64,000 bases of DNA from Cyanobacterium stanieri LEGE 03274. Its GTDB lineage: Bacteria > Cyanobacteriota > Cyanobacteriia > Cyanobacteriales > Cyanobacteriaceae. Position 1 is the stretch's first letter. Every line of letters starts with the position of its first letter. The translations under genes and the position numbers were made by a program. The notes beneath the pieces were generated by a model. The model searched no databases. It was not told the origin of the DNA and saw only the letters and a list, made by a program, of their open reading frames with translations. Of this stretch, positions 1 through 9,187 are shown piece by piece. The stretch lies in NCBI RefSeq assembly GCF_015207825.1, contig NZ_JADEWC010000002.1, forward strand, positions 1-64,000, written 5' to 3'.

Positions 1-180
1 CCCGTAGCCTTGGAATTCATTACAAGGCGGATGATAATATATCTTGACAATCTGATTATGACCCAATCGCCCCTTAACCCACCCTATCCTAATAGTAATT
101 ACAGTTCAATTTATTGAACGATAAACCCGTAGCCTTGGAATTCATTACAAGGCGGATGACAATCTGATTATGAGCTGAAA
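1..180 (+). repeat. Two partial, diverged copies of the ~150-bp palindromic repeat
   Basis: The block CCGTAGCCTTGGAATTCATT followed by ACAAGGCGGATGA appears at 2 and again at 127; the second copy is preceded by the GTTCAAT-TT-ATTGAAC hairpin at about 104. Both copies keep the core of the family seen intact at 63389 and 17310 (AT-rich hairpin, then a hairpin closed here by CCTTG/CAAGG). Terminal inverted repeats are not recognisable, so these are decayed or partial copies upstream of the first pilin gene. Confidence 0.7.
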
Positions 181-216
181 GCCCCTTACCCCCCACCGCA
201 CCACCTCAAACAGCAA

Positions 217-297
217 AGTCCCCTTTCTTAAGGAGGATTTAGGGGCATCCCCTAACGCCATAAGATCCCCCCTAGCCCCCCTTTGTAAGGGGGGAAC
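217..297. repeat. C-rich/G-rich palindromic repeats upstream of pilin gene
   Basis: Two adjacent imperfect palindromes, one around CCCCTTTCTTAAGGAGG (222-238) and one around CCCCCCTTTGTAAGGGGGG (277-295), lie within the leader region of the first pilin gene. They are the same kind of short repeat that is found in frame inside gltB at 57.5 and 57.9 kb. No coding function is seen. Confidence 0.6.
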
Positions 298-413
298 AAG
301 AAAAAACAAAAAAAATTTCCCCCAAGGTGATCGATCCATGATCCGAACTGGGTAACTTATAAATAACAGAAAAAGAAAAAACTTTTAAAATAACTCTCAC
401 AGGAGAAACAACC

Positions 414-971
414 ATGAAACCAGAAGTAACCTTAAAATATTTAAACTACGTCGCCAACAAAAAGAAAAAAGGTGAAGAAGGCTTCACCCTCATCGAACTC
501 TTAGTAGTAGTAATCATCATCGGTGTACTAGCCGCCGTCGCTCTCCCCAACCTCCTCAACCAAGTAGGTAAAGCTAGAGAAACAGAACTCAAAAACGCAG
601 CAGGTACAGTCAATCGCTCTCAACAAGCTTTCCACTTTGAACGTCGTCGTTTCGGTAGTGATTTAGGTGAACTAGGACTGTCCACCGCTTTTGCCAACAG
701 TGATTATTTAGATTGGGATCAGGCAAGTAGTGGTGTAACATTTGCTGGTGGTGGTGCAGGGGCTAGTGCCGCTTCCGCTCAAACTGAAAATGCAGAATTT
801 AAAACTGATGGAACTAGAGCCTACTCCAGCGCCATTGGATTCGATGCAACTAATGCAACTTATAACCAAGTTTTGTGTCAGAGTAATGAGATTGCCGCAA
901 ATACTGGAGCCCCAGACATAAGCAGTGTAAGCGCAGTAGAATGTCCTAATGATAGTGAAGTAATTAATTAA
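414..971 (+). CDS. Type IV pilin-like protein (PilA family, G/H type)
   Basis: This is a 185-residue major or minor type IV pilin. A class III signal is clear: a basic leader ending KKKKGEEG, cleavage expected after Gly23, then FTLIELLVVVIIIGVLAAVA with the conserved Glu at position +5 of the mature chain and a continuous hydrophobic helix. The C-terminal half is Ala/Gly/Ser rich and has a Cys pair (LCQS and VECP) that could close a disulfide D-region. It resembles the cyanobacterial pilin G/H family whose members carry NRSQQA after the helix. The start is supported by AGGAGA seven bases upstream. A strong terminator follows at 1018. PilD would process it and the pilus machinery would assemble it at the inner membrane; those genes are not in the window. 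Confidence 0.9.
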   Translation: MKPEVTLKYLNYVANKKKKGEEGFTLIELLVVVIIIGVLAAVALPNLLNQVGKARETELKNAAGTVNRSQQAFHFERRRFGSDLGELGLSTAFANSDYLDWDQASSGVTFAGGGAGASAASAQTENAEFKTDGTRAYSSAIGFDATNATYNQVLCQSNEIAANTGAPDISSVSAVECPNDSEVIN

Positions 972-1017
972 TTACTTCTAGCGGTGGCTCTTGTCATCGT
1001 GCAAAACAAGTAGTCAA

Positions 1018-1054
1018 GGGAGTAGAATTATAAAAAAAATTCTGCTCCTTTTTT
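1018..1054 (+). terminator. Rho-independent terminator after first pilin gene
   Basis: The stem GGAGTAGAATT pairs with AATTCTGCTCC (one G-T wobble) around a short A-rich loop and is followed by six T. It separates the two pilin genes into different transcription units. Confidence 0.85.
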
Positions 1055-1201
1055 ATTCCTTCCCCATCAGTTAATTTATTTTTTATGCACTATCTTCCAG
1101 GTAAATTGTTTTAACACATACTAGATATATAATTTGACTGAACTTCACTGATGAAGGATAAATAAAATCAAATAAACTTGCAATGTTATATCCAATGCAT
1201 C

Positions 1202-1717
1202 ATGAATACATACTTAATCTATACCTACCTTTATCGTTCAGTGCAAACTAAATCGAAAGGATTTACCCTCATCGAATTATTAGTTGTTGTTATCATAGTT
1301 GGTGTTTTAGCAGCAGTCTCCCTTCCAAATCTGGTAAGTCAGATAGGCAAAGCCAGAGAAACTGAACATAAAAACACTGTTGGTACAATCAACCGTTCTC
1401 AACAGGCTTACCATTGGGAAAAAAGAATATTTGCCGATGGTAATGACTATAACGAAATATTTTCTAAACTAGGACTTAATTTCCAAAATACTTATATTAG
1501 TGACTATAAATTTGATGTTACTAACATTGCCGCAACAGTGGTTCTGGTTAATGAAAACTATCAAAGAGATAGCATAAGAGCATACTCTGGAGGAACTTTT
1601 TTTGATAACACAAACGCCACTTATTCCATGTTTCTTTGTCAAAGTGAAACCCCAATTCAAGAAATTCAACCTCCAACCTTAGCAAATGGTTGTATTGAAG
1701 GAGATACTTTAAAATAA
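1202..1717 (+). CDS. Second type IV pilin-like protein
   Basis: A paralogue of the preceding pilin. From the ATG at 1202 it is 171 residues: leader MNTYLIYTYLYRSVQTKSKG, cleavage after Gly20, then FTLIELLVVVIIVGVLAAVS with Glu at mature position 5. The region after the helix (KARETEHKNTVGTINRSQQA) is close to that of the first pilin, while the C-terminal halves differ, both ending with two Cys (LCQS, NGCI). An upstream TTG at 1178 would add eight residues but is less likely. No clear Shine-Dalgarno sequence precedes either start. It lies 36 bp before the next gene, so the two may be cotranscribed. Confidence 0.85.
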   Translation: MNTYLIYTYLYRSVQTKSKGFTLIELLVVVIIVGVLAAVSLPNLVSQIGKARETEHKNTVGTINRSQQAYHWEKRIFADGNDYNEIFSKLGLNFQNTYISDYKFDVTNIAATVVLVNENYQRDSIRAYSGGTFFDNTNATYSMFLCQSETPIQEIQPPTLANGCIEGDTLK

Positions 1718-1753
1718 AAATAAGGTAACTATCATTAATAACCTACCACATTT

Positions 1754-2509
1754 ATGTATAAAGCCATATTAAACCTATTACTAATATCTTTAAATGTGAG
1801 TGGTATCGTCCATATCCAGCAAAACAGTATTAGTCAAAATCAGGCTGAAGAAACTTATTATCAACAAGAAGATAATGCCAGAATAACCTATATGCAACTA
1901 TTTCAAAAAACTTCCCTCCTCGGTTTTGATAACTTAATGACCAGTTGGACATTCCTTGACTTTATTCAATATTATGGAGACGCTCCTGCTAGAGACGTTA
2001 CAGGTTATGATTTGTCTCCCCTCTATTTTGAAACTATCGTTAAGCGAGATCCCAAATTTATTTCAGCTTACCCTTTCCTTGAACCCGCCACCACCATATT
2101 TGCCCTTCAGCCCGACAAAAGTAATCAAATAATTGCCCAAGGTTTAGAAAATTTATCTCCTAGCATACCGTACACCCCTGAAATACTGATAATGAAAGCG
2201 ACCAATGAAATTTTATTTTTAGCAGATATTGCCGAAGCTACCAAAACTTATCGCCAAGCACTTCAATGGGCAAGAGAAGATACCAATAATATTTATAGCA
2301 ACGACCAAATTCAAAGATTACAACAAACAATTAAATTTTTAGAATCAAATCCTGATCCTAGCCTTGTCACAGCTAGCTCTTGGGCCGGTTTATTAATGAG
2401 AGCAAAAGACGAAAAAACACAACAAAGAATCTTAGACTATTTAGACGAACTAGGAGCAGAAGTAACACTCACAGAAAACCGAGTTTCTGTCAAAATGAAA
2501 GAAGAATAA
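1754..2509 (+). CDS. Unknown exported or membrane-anchored helical protein beside pilin genes
   Basis: I do not recognise a named family. The 251-residue product starts with a hydrophobic stretch (MYKAILNLLLISLNVSGIV) that could be a signal anchor. The rest is predicted mostly helical with TPR-like spacing (for example AEATKTYRQALQWARE around residue 160). A segment near residue 70, FIQYYGDAPARDVTGYDLSP, looks like a conserved motif. It lies 36 bp after the second pilin and 24 bp before the SPINDLY-type transferase, so an operon with a role in pilus assembly or pilin modification is plausible but is inferred from position only. Confidence 0.6.
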   Translation: MYKAILNLLLISLNVSGIVHIQQNSISQNQAEETYYQQEDNARITYMQLFQKTSLLGFDNLMTSWTFLDFIQYYGDAPARDVTGYDLSPLYFETIVKRDPKFISAYPFLEPATTIFALQPDKSNQIIAQGLENLSPSIPYTPEILIMKATNEILFLADIAEATKTYRQALQWAREDTNNIYSNDQIQRLQQTIKFLESNPDPSLVTASSWAGLLMRAKDEKTQQRILDYLDELGAEVTLTENRVSVKMKEE

Positions 2510-2533
2510 GTAATCAATTTGAGTAAAGCAAAC

Positions 2534-4717
2534 ATGAGTAACTGGGATGATTCTGTCATATCTTTTCTAAATCAAGGCAACTACCAGCAAGTTATTAAAA
2601 TATACGAAAATATCATCGAAGAAACCCCTGACGAAGTTACTAATTATTTATATTTAGGACTAGCTTATTTTTTAAATCAACAGGAAACAGAAGCCCAAAG
2701 TGTTTGGTTATTAATCTTTGATCAAGCAGAAACAGAGCAAGAGTTAGAGTTATGGAATAAGCAACTCAAACAAATCTTGCAAAAACAAGCCCAAGAGCAA
2801 ACGAAAAAAGAAAACTACTTATTAGTGTGGGATATTTGCAGCCTAATAAAAGAAATAGATCCTGATGATTTAGCCAATCTCCTTTCCTTATTAAGACTAT
2901 CATTTATTCTCAACAGTTTTAATCCAGAATTCATCAATAAATGGGGAATTATTCAACTTTTAGAACAAGATAATCCCCAGAAAGTAGATTTCAACTTCTT
3001 ATTAATTATTCTTGATCTAATATTACCCATTCCAAAAAAAACCAGTGTCCAACTAGCACAAGCAATTCTGAAATACACCAAAAATGATTCTTTAGTCTAT
3101 CAAAAGATAAAATCTTGCGGAAATCAACAAGTTTTCGCCACCATAAAATATCCCGGTTATGCCATTGATCTGCTCAATATATGTCTCACAGTTGAACCCG
3201 AAAATCTCACTATTTATAGAGATTTATATGGATTATATTTAACCTCTCAGAACTATCCCAAAGCACAAAAAACCGCATTATTTCTAAAAGAAAATAGTCT
3301 TTCATTAGCAGGACAATCATTAAGTAATAACATCTTGTTCTACTACTATTTAACCATTGGGCAATGGAAAAAAGTCTTTAGTATTCACGAACAACAACTC
3401 CATCTCTGGGAGATAATGATTAATCAGAAAGATTCTAATCCTGACACTTGGGCAAAAGATTCTTTTATAATTGGCTTGTATTGCTTATTGTATATGCAAG
3501 ACGACCTAATAAAGAACCGCTATCTATTTAATCAAATATCAAAGTTATTTTACCGCTATAATCAAAGATCCACTTCAAGTTCTGAAACTTATCCCAACAA
3601 AAAACAAATAAACAGACCATTAAAAATTGGCTATATTGGACATACCCTCAGAAAACACTCTGTTGGTTTTCTATGCCGTTGGCTAATTAACCATCATGAC
3701 CCTGATTTATTTGATGTATATATCTATTGTACAGGAGACAATGAAGACGATATAACAGAAAAATGGTTTAAAGGTAAAGCAAAAAACTTTTTTATGGGAT
3801 ACAGAAATGTTAATTTATTAGTTTCAAAAATTAAAGAAGATGAAATCGATATTTTAATCGATCTTGATAGTATTAGTTTTAACATTACCAACCTTGTGCT
3901 ATGCCAAAAACCAGCACCCATCCAAGTCACTTGGCTAGGCTTAGACGCATCAGGACTTCCCACCATAGACTACTATATCGCAGATCCCTACGTCCTACCA
4001 GATCACGCCGAACAACACTACAGAGAAAAAATCTGGCGCCTTCCCCATACCTACCTCGCCATTGACGGCTTTGAAAGCGCTACCCCCACCCGAAAAAGAG
4101 AGGACTTTGGACTAGGCAAAGATGATATTATCTTCATGAACCTCCAAAACCCCGCCAAACTAAATCCAGACATCCTCAAATCCCAACTAAAAATAGTTAA
4201 TGCCGTACCTAATGGCTACCTATTCACCAAAATCCGTAAAGACGAAGAAGCCCTAAAAGAATTAGTCACCGACATCGCCAAATCAGAAAATGTACCCCTT
4301 GACAAATTACGCTTTATACCGTCAGATCCTAGCGTAGAAACCCACCGAGCCAACCTACAAGCCATTGCCGATGTCATCCTCGATACCTACCCCTACAACG
4401 GCTCCACCACCACCCTAGAAGCCCTCTGGGCAGAAATCCCCGTAGTAACTAGAGTCGGTGAACAATTCGCCGCCCGTAACAGTTATACCTATATGGTTAA
4501 TGCAGGTATCACCGAAGGCATCGCATGGAGTGAGGAGGAATATATCGAGTGGGGTATCAAATTCGGCACCGATGAAAACCTACGCAAAGAAGTAAGCTGG
4601 AAACTAAAACAATCCAAGAAAACCTCCCCCCTCTGGGATGCCAAACAGTTTACGAGGGAAATGGAAAAGGCATATCAACAAATGTGGGAAATATATTTGA
4701 GAGAAAATGCAAGTTAA
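2534..4717 (+). CDS. SPINDLY-type O-linked GlcNAc transferase with TPR region
   Basis: From ATG 2534 the protein is 727 residues; a TTG at 2519 would add five. The first ~330 residues are helical with TPR-like repeats (GNYQQVIKIYENIIEETPDE). The C-terminal half carries the glycosyltransferase family 41 signatures: KIGYIGHTLRKHSVGF, PIQVTWLGLDASGLPTIDYY, FMNLQNPAKLNPDILKSQL and DTYPYNGSTTTLEALWAEIP with RVGEQFAARNSYTYM, which form the UDP-sugar-binding site in this family. Such enzymes add GlcNAc to Ser/Thr of proteins in the cytoplasm. Position behind two pilins suggests that pilin or a pilus factor is the substrate, which is inference. Codon use becomes more C-ending and GC richer from about 3900, across the catalytic core. 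Confidence 0.88.
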   Translation: MSNWDDSVISFLNQGNYQQVIKIYENIIEETPDEVTNYLYLGLAYFLNQQETEAQSVWLLIFDQAETEQELELWNKQLKQILQKQAQEQTKKENYLLVWDICSLIKEIDPDDLANLLSLLRLSFILNSFNPEFINKWGIIQLLEQDNPQKVDFNFLLIILDLILPIPKKTSVQLAQAILKYTKNDSLVYQKIKSCGNQQVFATIKYPGYAIDLLNICLTVEPENLTIYRDLYGLYLTSQNYPKAQKTALFLKENSLSLAGQSLSNNILFYYYLTIGQWKKVFSIHEQQLHLWEIMINQKDSNPDTWAKDSFIIGLYCLLYMQDDLIKNRYLFNQISKLFYRYNQRSTSSSETYPNKKQINRPLKIGYIGHTLRKHSVGFLCRWLINHHDPDLFDVYIYCTGDNEDDITEKWFKGKAKNFFMGYRNVNLLVSKIKEDEIDILIDLDSISFNITNLVLCQKPAPIQVTWLGLDASGLPTIDYYIADPYVLPDHAEQHYREKIWRLPHTYLAIDGFESATPTRKREDFGLGKDDIIFMNLQNPAKLNPDILKSQLKIVNAVPNGYLFTKIRKDEEALKELVTDIAKSENVPLDKLRFIPSDPSVETHRANLQAIADVILDTYPYNGSTTTLEALWAEIPVVTRVGEQFAARNSYTYMVNAGITEGIAWSEEEYIEWGIKFGTDENLRKEVSWKLKQSKKTSPLWDAKQFTREMEKAYQQMWEIYLRENAS

Positions 4718-4783
4718 ATGCGTCTTAGCTTATTGTTGATATAATTATTTTCATGGCGGGATTGAAATCAATCTAAAAAAAAT

Positions 4784-5341
4784 ATGTTAACTTTACCTCG
4801 TAAAAAATTTGCTATCGAAGAATATCATCAAATAATCACATCGGGCGTGTTGAAAGAAGATTATTTAATTGAGTTAATTAATGGGGAAATTTTTGAAATG
4901 TCACCAGTAGGATTTAAACACGCTTCTTGTGTCAAAAAAATCAATTATTTATTTGCAGAAAAGTTAGGTTCAAAAGTTATTATAGGGGTACAAGATCCGA
5001 TTAAACTTAATGATAATTCTGAGCCACAGCCTGATATTGTTTTATTGAAACCTCGCAAGGATTTTTACGCAAATGACCATCCTACCGTTGAAGACATTTT
5101 CTTGTTAATCGAAGTGGCTGATAGCAGTATAGACTACGATCGCACCTTTAAAATACCTATCTATGCAGAAAATAAAGTTCAAGAAGTGTGGTTAGTGGAT
5201 CTCAATCAAAACTTATTAGAAGTATATCAAAATCCCCAGAAAAACTATTATCAGAATATAACAAAACTCTCTTCTGAAAATTCTTTAACCTTGAGTCAAC
5301 CAGAAGCTATCACCATAAAAATTGATCGCATCTTGTTTTAG
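4784..5341 (+). CDS. Uma2-family (DUF820) putative PD-(D/E)XK endonuclease
   Basis: The 185-residue protein has the pattern of the Uma2/DUF820 family, expanded in cyanobacteria: N-terminal FAIEEYHQIITSGVLKEDYL, IELINGEIFEMSPVG with the first acidic residues, QPDIVLLKP carrying the conserved Asp, and LLIEVADSS with the catalytic-type Glu. The typical downstream YAENKVQEVWLVDL is also present. The fold is that of PD-(D/E)XK nucleases, but the cellular role of the family is unknown. It is a single gene, 66 bp after the glycosyltransferase, with a different codon style. Confidence 0.85.
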   Translation: MLTLPRKKFAIEEYHQIITSGVLKEDYLIELINGEIFEMSPVGFKHASCVKKINYLFAEKLGSKVIIGVQDPIKLNDNSEPQPDIVLLKPRKDFYANDHPTVEDIFLLIEVADSSIDYDRTFKIPIYAENKVQEVWLVDLNQNLLEVYQNPQKNYYQNITKLSSENSLTLSQPEAITIKIDRILF

Positions 5342-5675
5342 TTACTTCATTAGAACTTTGTTAGGGAAGCCCTTTTTTATCTCAAGCCCTAGAAACCTTT
5401 TATTTAGATACCGTAAATAATAATTGATCAACACTAAAAATCACAGTTACTCAACTTCAATTAGAGTATTATATTTATACTATTGTGAACACACTAGGGC
5501 ATATTTTCAGCATCGAGCCGTTGATTAATCTATTCAAAAAAAGAGCTTTTAATAGACTTGTTGTGAAATAAGAGATAATAGATTCAGCGAACATCAACTA
5601 TATTCCAAAACTTTCCTATGGCATAACAAAAAATATTAATTTTTAAATGCTGATAATTGCTCCATATAAATTTGT
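5342..5675. other. Non-coding gap, nothing recognised
   Basis: This 334-bp A+T-rich gap lies between two converging genes. I see no ORF of note, no repeat shared with other gaps and no clear terminator. Confidence 0.5.
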
Positions 5676-7016
5676 TTATTCCTCAATTTTTTCCACTAAA
5701 ATATATAGAAAATTTTCCAATCTAACAATAACATTAATCAACTCATCATAAGCCACTTCCATAGACTTTGGTTGTAAAGAAACTAAATCATTTGGTTGAA
5801 TAATTAACCAACGTTTAACTAACTCCTCTAAGGTAACACTATCTTTTTCCCAAAGAACAATTAAACAACTAGCAATATCACTTTCGATGTCAATATTACC
5901 CTTAGCAGGAAACGAAATATAACGATTAAAAAGAAAAGATTGTTTAGTTCTAATAGCTTTTAATAAGTCTTCTTTTATTTTCTTATATTTTAAGCGAGGA
6001 TGTAAAGAAATTTTAGCCATTCCCCAATCTTTTTTATCCCAATTAATCACAGGATTTATAGAAGATTGAAGATTATCATTAACACACCAAAAATCGATTA
6101 AACGATGAACTGGGTTTAATAATTCATAAAGAGATAATTCTTCTTCGTGGGAAACCTCCCCCAATCCTAACTCCCAAATATCAGGTAAACTATCAGGATT
6201 TTGAAATAAATCTCGAATATTCCATTTTCTCCACATTACCATACTTAAAAAACTCAAATGGGAAGACTTTAACATCTCAAATACTTGAGGAATAGTAAAG
6301 CCTTTATCCCCTTGTAAAAGATAGTTAACTAAAATAGATTGTTTTTGTTTTTGAGGAGGTAAAGCCATGGAAGCAAATTTATTTTTCCATAACTGTTTCG
6401 CTGCAACCGAATCATTTAAACTATTGAAAGTTTCTTTTACTAATTCAACTTCTAAATCATCTGGGTTACTGTCCATCAAACCCATATTTTTAAACAATTT
6501 TTGTAACCTAAAAAAGTTAAACCTTTGATAATAACTATGAAAATTAACCCTGATAATTCCTTGCTCATTAAGTAAAGATTGAAATAATTTTAATACCTTT
6601 TCAGCATCAGGTAATAAATAAATAACTTCATCACAGTTAATATAGTCAAAACGATAATTTAATTTGTCAATATCTTCTATGGAAAGAGCATAAAATTCAG
6701 AGTTAGTAAAACCATGATGATTTAATCTTTTTTTAGCAACTTCTACAGATTTTGGAGATAAATCAATCCCGATAATTTTTGCCCCCGGATTGGCATAAGC
6801 TAAAAATAAAGAAGTCCATCCGCTACCGCATCCCGCATCTAAAATAACTTTATCCTTGGTGTCAATTATTTTTTGTTGAGATAAATAATAAGGGGTGGTT
6901 AAATCGTGAATAAATAAAGTGTCATAATATTCTTCGGGAGATTGTTCGATGGGAATTTGTGGATAGGGCAGATTGTCATATTGTTCCTGTAACGATTTTG
7001 TGGTGTCTTGATTCAT
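5676..7016 (-). CDS. SAM-dependent class I methyltransferase, two-domain
   Basis: The N-terminal half has the class I fold motif I VILDAGCGSGWTS, motif II acidic residue in IIGIDLSPKSVEVAKKR, and a motif IV-like FDYINCDEVIYLL. It begins after a typical lead-in, YDNLPYPQIPIEQSPEEYY. The C-terminal ~220 residues form an unassigned domain that includes a winged-helix-like LEELVKRWLIIQP segment. The chosen ATG at 7016 starts MNQDTTKSLQEQYDN; an upstream start at 7076 would add 20 residues with no better signal. Substrate is not evident. Similar two-domain proteins occur widely in cyanobacteria. It is monocistronic and divergent from prfA. Confidence 0.8.
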   Translation of the reverse strand: MNQDTTKSLQEQYDNLPYPQIPIEQSPEEYYDTLFIHDLTTPYYLSQQKIIDTKDKVILDAGCGSGWTSLFLAYANPGAKIIGIDLSPKSVEVAKKRLNHHGFTNSEFYALSIEDIDKLNYRFDYINCDEVIYLLPDAEKVLKLFQSLLNEQGIIRVNFHSYYQRFNFFRLQKLFKNMGLMDSNPDDLEVELVKETFNSLNDSVAAKQLWKNKFASMALPPQKQKQSILVNYLLQGDKGFTIPQVFEMLKSSHLSFLSMVMWRKWNIRDLFQNPDSLPDIWELGLGEVSHEEELSLYELLNPVHRLIDFWCVNDNLQSSINPVINWDKKDWGMAKISLHPRLKYKKIKEDLLKAIRTKQSFLFNRYISFPAKGNIDIESDIASCLIVLWEKDSVTLEELVKRWLIIQPNDLVSLQPKSMEVAYDELINVIVRLENFLYILVEKIEE

Positions 7017-7337
7017 CTGATGATTAGGATATTTTTTATTTTTTAGATATTCCCAATAATTATAAATCCCCCACAATGTAATATCTATAGTTTTTGAGTT
7101 TTTGAATTAGTGCTTAATATTTGTTAGATACGTGGTTCAACCTCCCCCATAATCATGGTCGATGTCATGGTGGTTTATAATTATCAATAAAGTCTATGAC
7201 ATTTTGAACCTATGAAAAAAACCAAGAGGACTAATAAACTAGGAATCTCAACAGAGTTTGTCTTAGTTCCTCAATGGTAAAATTAGGTTTTAAAGTAGCT
7301 TCAATATTATAATTAAATTATTTTTTAAAGATTAAAG
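7017..7337. other. Divergent intergenic region upstream of methyltransferase and prfA
   Basis: This ~320-bp region lies between divergent genes and must hold both promoters. The stretch CATGGTCGATGTCATGG near 7154 is imperfectly repeated, but I see no clear -35/-10 pair, RNA gene or interspersed repeat. Confidence 0.4.
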
Positions 7338-8447
7338 ATGGCAGAATCGTATTTAATAGATAAGTTAAACTCCGTTGAAACAACTTTTAACGAGTTGACC
7401 AGAAAACTAGGAGATCCAGATATAGCAACCAATCCCACGGAATTGCAGAAAATTGCCAAAATGCGTTCTTCCTTAGAAGAAACCGTTATTACTTACAATC
7501 AATGGCAAGAAGCCCAAGAGGAGTTAAAAGGGGCGAAGGAGATTTATAAGGAGTCCAATAGTGATCCTGAAATGAAGGAATTGGCAGGGATGGAGATTGA
7601 AGAATTAGAAACAAAAATTGATGAATTAGAGGCTAAATTAAAAGTATTGTTGTTACCTCGAGATCCTAATGATGATAAAAATATCATGTTAGAAATTAGG
7701 GCTGGTACTGGGGGAGATGAGGCTAGTATTTGGGCTGGGGACTTGGTAAGAATGTATTCCCGTTATGCGGAGTTGGTAAATTGGAATGTCAAGCTACTCA
7801 GCGAATCTCCTGCGGAAATGGGGGGCTTTAAGGAAGCTATTTTGGAGATTACTGGGGATAATGTTTATAGTCAATTAAAGTTTGAAGCGGGGGTGCATCG
7901 GGTGCAACGAGTACCTTTAACGGAGGCTGGGGGAAGGGTTCACACATCCACCGCTACGGTGGCGATTATGCCTGAGGTTGATGATGTGGAAGTGGAAATT
8001 GACCCTAAAGACCTTGAAATAAGTACGGCTCGTTCTGGGGGCGCTGGGGGACAAAACGTGAACAAGGTAGAAACGGCGGTTGATTTAACCCATAAACCCA
8101 CAGGTATTCGTATTTTCTGTACTGAGGAGCGATCGCAACTTAAAAACCGTGAAAGGGCGATGCAGATTTTACGGGCAAAGCTATATGAGATGAAATTAAA
8201 GGAGCAACAGGACTCGGTAAGCTCTATGCGTAAATCCCAAGTGGGTACAGGGGCAAGATCTGAAAAAATTCGCACCTATAATTATAAAGATAATCGAGCA
8301 ACGGATCACCGTTTAAATCGTAACTTTGACCTTAATTCAGTATTAGAAGGTAAAATAACCGATGTTATACAGGCTTGTATAGCTCAAGATCAACAGGAAA
8401 GACTAGAGGAGATGGCCGCCTCTCCCGACACCGCCCAAGCATTATAA
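7338..8447 (+). CDS. prfA: Peptide chain release factor 1
   Basis: The 369-residue protein is a class I release factor that ends translation at UAA and UAG. The peptidyl-tRNA hydrolysis loop [16 protein letters not shown] contains the GGQ motif near residue 237. The codon-recognition tripeptide is PLT in [13 protein letters not shown], matching the PxT of RF1 and not the SPF of RF2. Length matches the family. The DUF4040 gene follows after 41 bp with no terminator, so cotranscription is possible. The ATG at 7338 is the first in frame and gives the usual N-terminus. Confidence 0.97.
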   Translation: MAESYLIDKLNSVETTFNELTRKLGDPDIATNPTELQKIAKMRSSLEETVITYNQWQEAQEELKGAKEIYKESNSDPEMKELAGMEIEELETKIDELEAKLKVLLLPRDPNDDKNIMLEIRAGTGGDEASIWAGDLVRMYSRYAELVNWNVKLLSESPAEMGGFKEAILEITGDNVYSQLKFEAGVHRVQRVPLTEAGGRVHTSTATVAIMPEVDDVEVEIDPKDLEISTARSGGAGGQNVNKVETAVDLTHKPTGIRIFCTEERSQLKNRERAMQILRAKLYEMKLKEQQDSVSSMRKSQVGTGARSEKIRTYNYKDNRATDHRLNRNFDLNSVLEGKITDVIQACIAQDQQERLEEMAASPDTAQAL

Positions 8448-8488
8448 AAATTATAATATTAATTTTGATCATCAATTAATTATCCACC

Positions 8489-9031
8489 ATGGACAACTTA
8501 TATATATACATCATTACTGCTTTGATGCCCATCGCCACCTTTTTGTTTATCCTGCAAAAAAATCCTTACTATGCCCTAGTAATTAGAGGAATACTAGGGG
8601 CTGTAGCGGTTTTAGTTTATGTGGTTTTAGGGGGCGCTGATGTGGCCTTAACCGAAGCCCTAGTGGGTACTTTATTAAGTATTGCTCTTTATATTATTGC
8701 CATTCGTTCATCGATGATCCTTAAAATGGGTATTCTAAGCAATTCGGAAGGTTCGGCAGAATTGACCGAAATTAATGCTAAATTAAAGGAAGTTATTGCT
8801 CAACACTATTTAAGATTGGAGCTATTAACCTATGAAACCAAAGAGCAGTTAAATAACGCCCTCAAGAATGAAGATATTCACGGTATCATCTCCAATACTC
8901 AGGAGGAGGAAACTGGCTCTATATCATCCTATCAAACCATTGTGAGAGTTCCTCGGATATACGAAATTATTAAGCCTGAAATTAATCAAGTGTTTATGGA
9001 TAAAAAATTAGAAGGAGCTATTAAACACTAA
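8489..9031 (+). CDS. MbhD/DUF4040-type membrane protein (Mrp antiporter-like subunit)
   Basis: The first ~80 residues hold three transmembrane segments with the signature VLGGADVALTEALVGTLLS, which is typical of the MbhD/DUF4040 family (C-terminal part of MrpA and of membrane-bound hydrogenase subunits). The remaining ~100 residues are a soluble, charged tail. Family members work inside multi-subunit Na+/H+ antiporters or hydrogenase-type ion pumps. No partner subunits are encoded nearby: it stands between prfA and panB, followed by its own terminator. The role of this orphan copy is unknown. Confidence 0.75.
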   Translation: MDNLYIYIITALMPIATFLFILQKNPYYALVIRGILGAVAVLVYVVLGGADVALTEALVGTLLSIALYIIAIRSSMILKMGILSNSEGSAELTEINAKLKEVIAQHYLRLELLTYETKEQLNNALKNEDIHGIISNTQEEETGSISSYQTIVRVPRIYEIIKPEINQVFMDKKLEGAIKH

Positions 9032-9117
9032 TATTAACCATGTCAGATGTTAGGGAGATGAGGAGGCGGAAAATAAGGTAATGAGTGCTGAGAAAGGTTT
9101 AATTATTAATTTTTCAT

Positions 9118-9146
9118 TGCCCATCTCAAAGAAGGGCATTTTTTTT
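9118..9146 (+). terminator. Rho-independent terminator after DUF4040 gene
   Basis: TGCCC at 9118 pairs with GGGCA at 9134 around an 11-base loop and is followed by eight T. It separates the DUF4040 gene from panB. Confidence 0.75.
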
Positions 9147-9187
9147 CGTCAAGGCGTAATTATTAGCTATTAAGCATTTAACAACAA

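Noticed and set aside
5342-5675. Searched for an RNA gene or repeat in this gap
   Set aside because: No hairpin with a T-run, no shared repeat and no coding frame was found.
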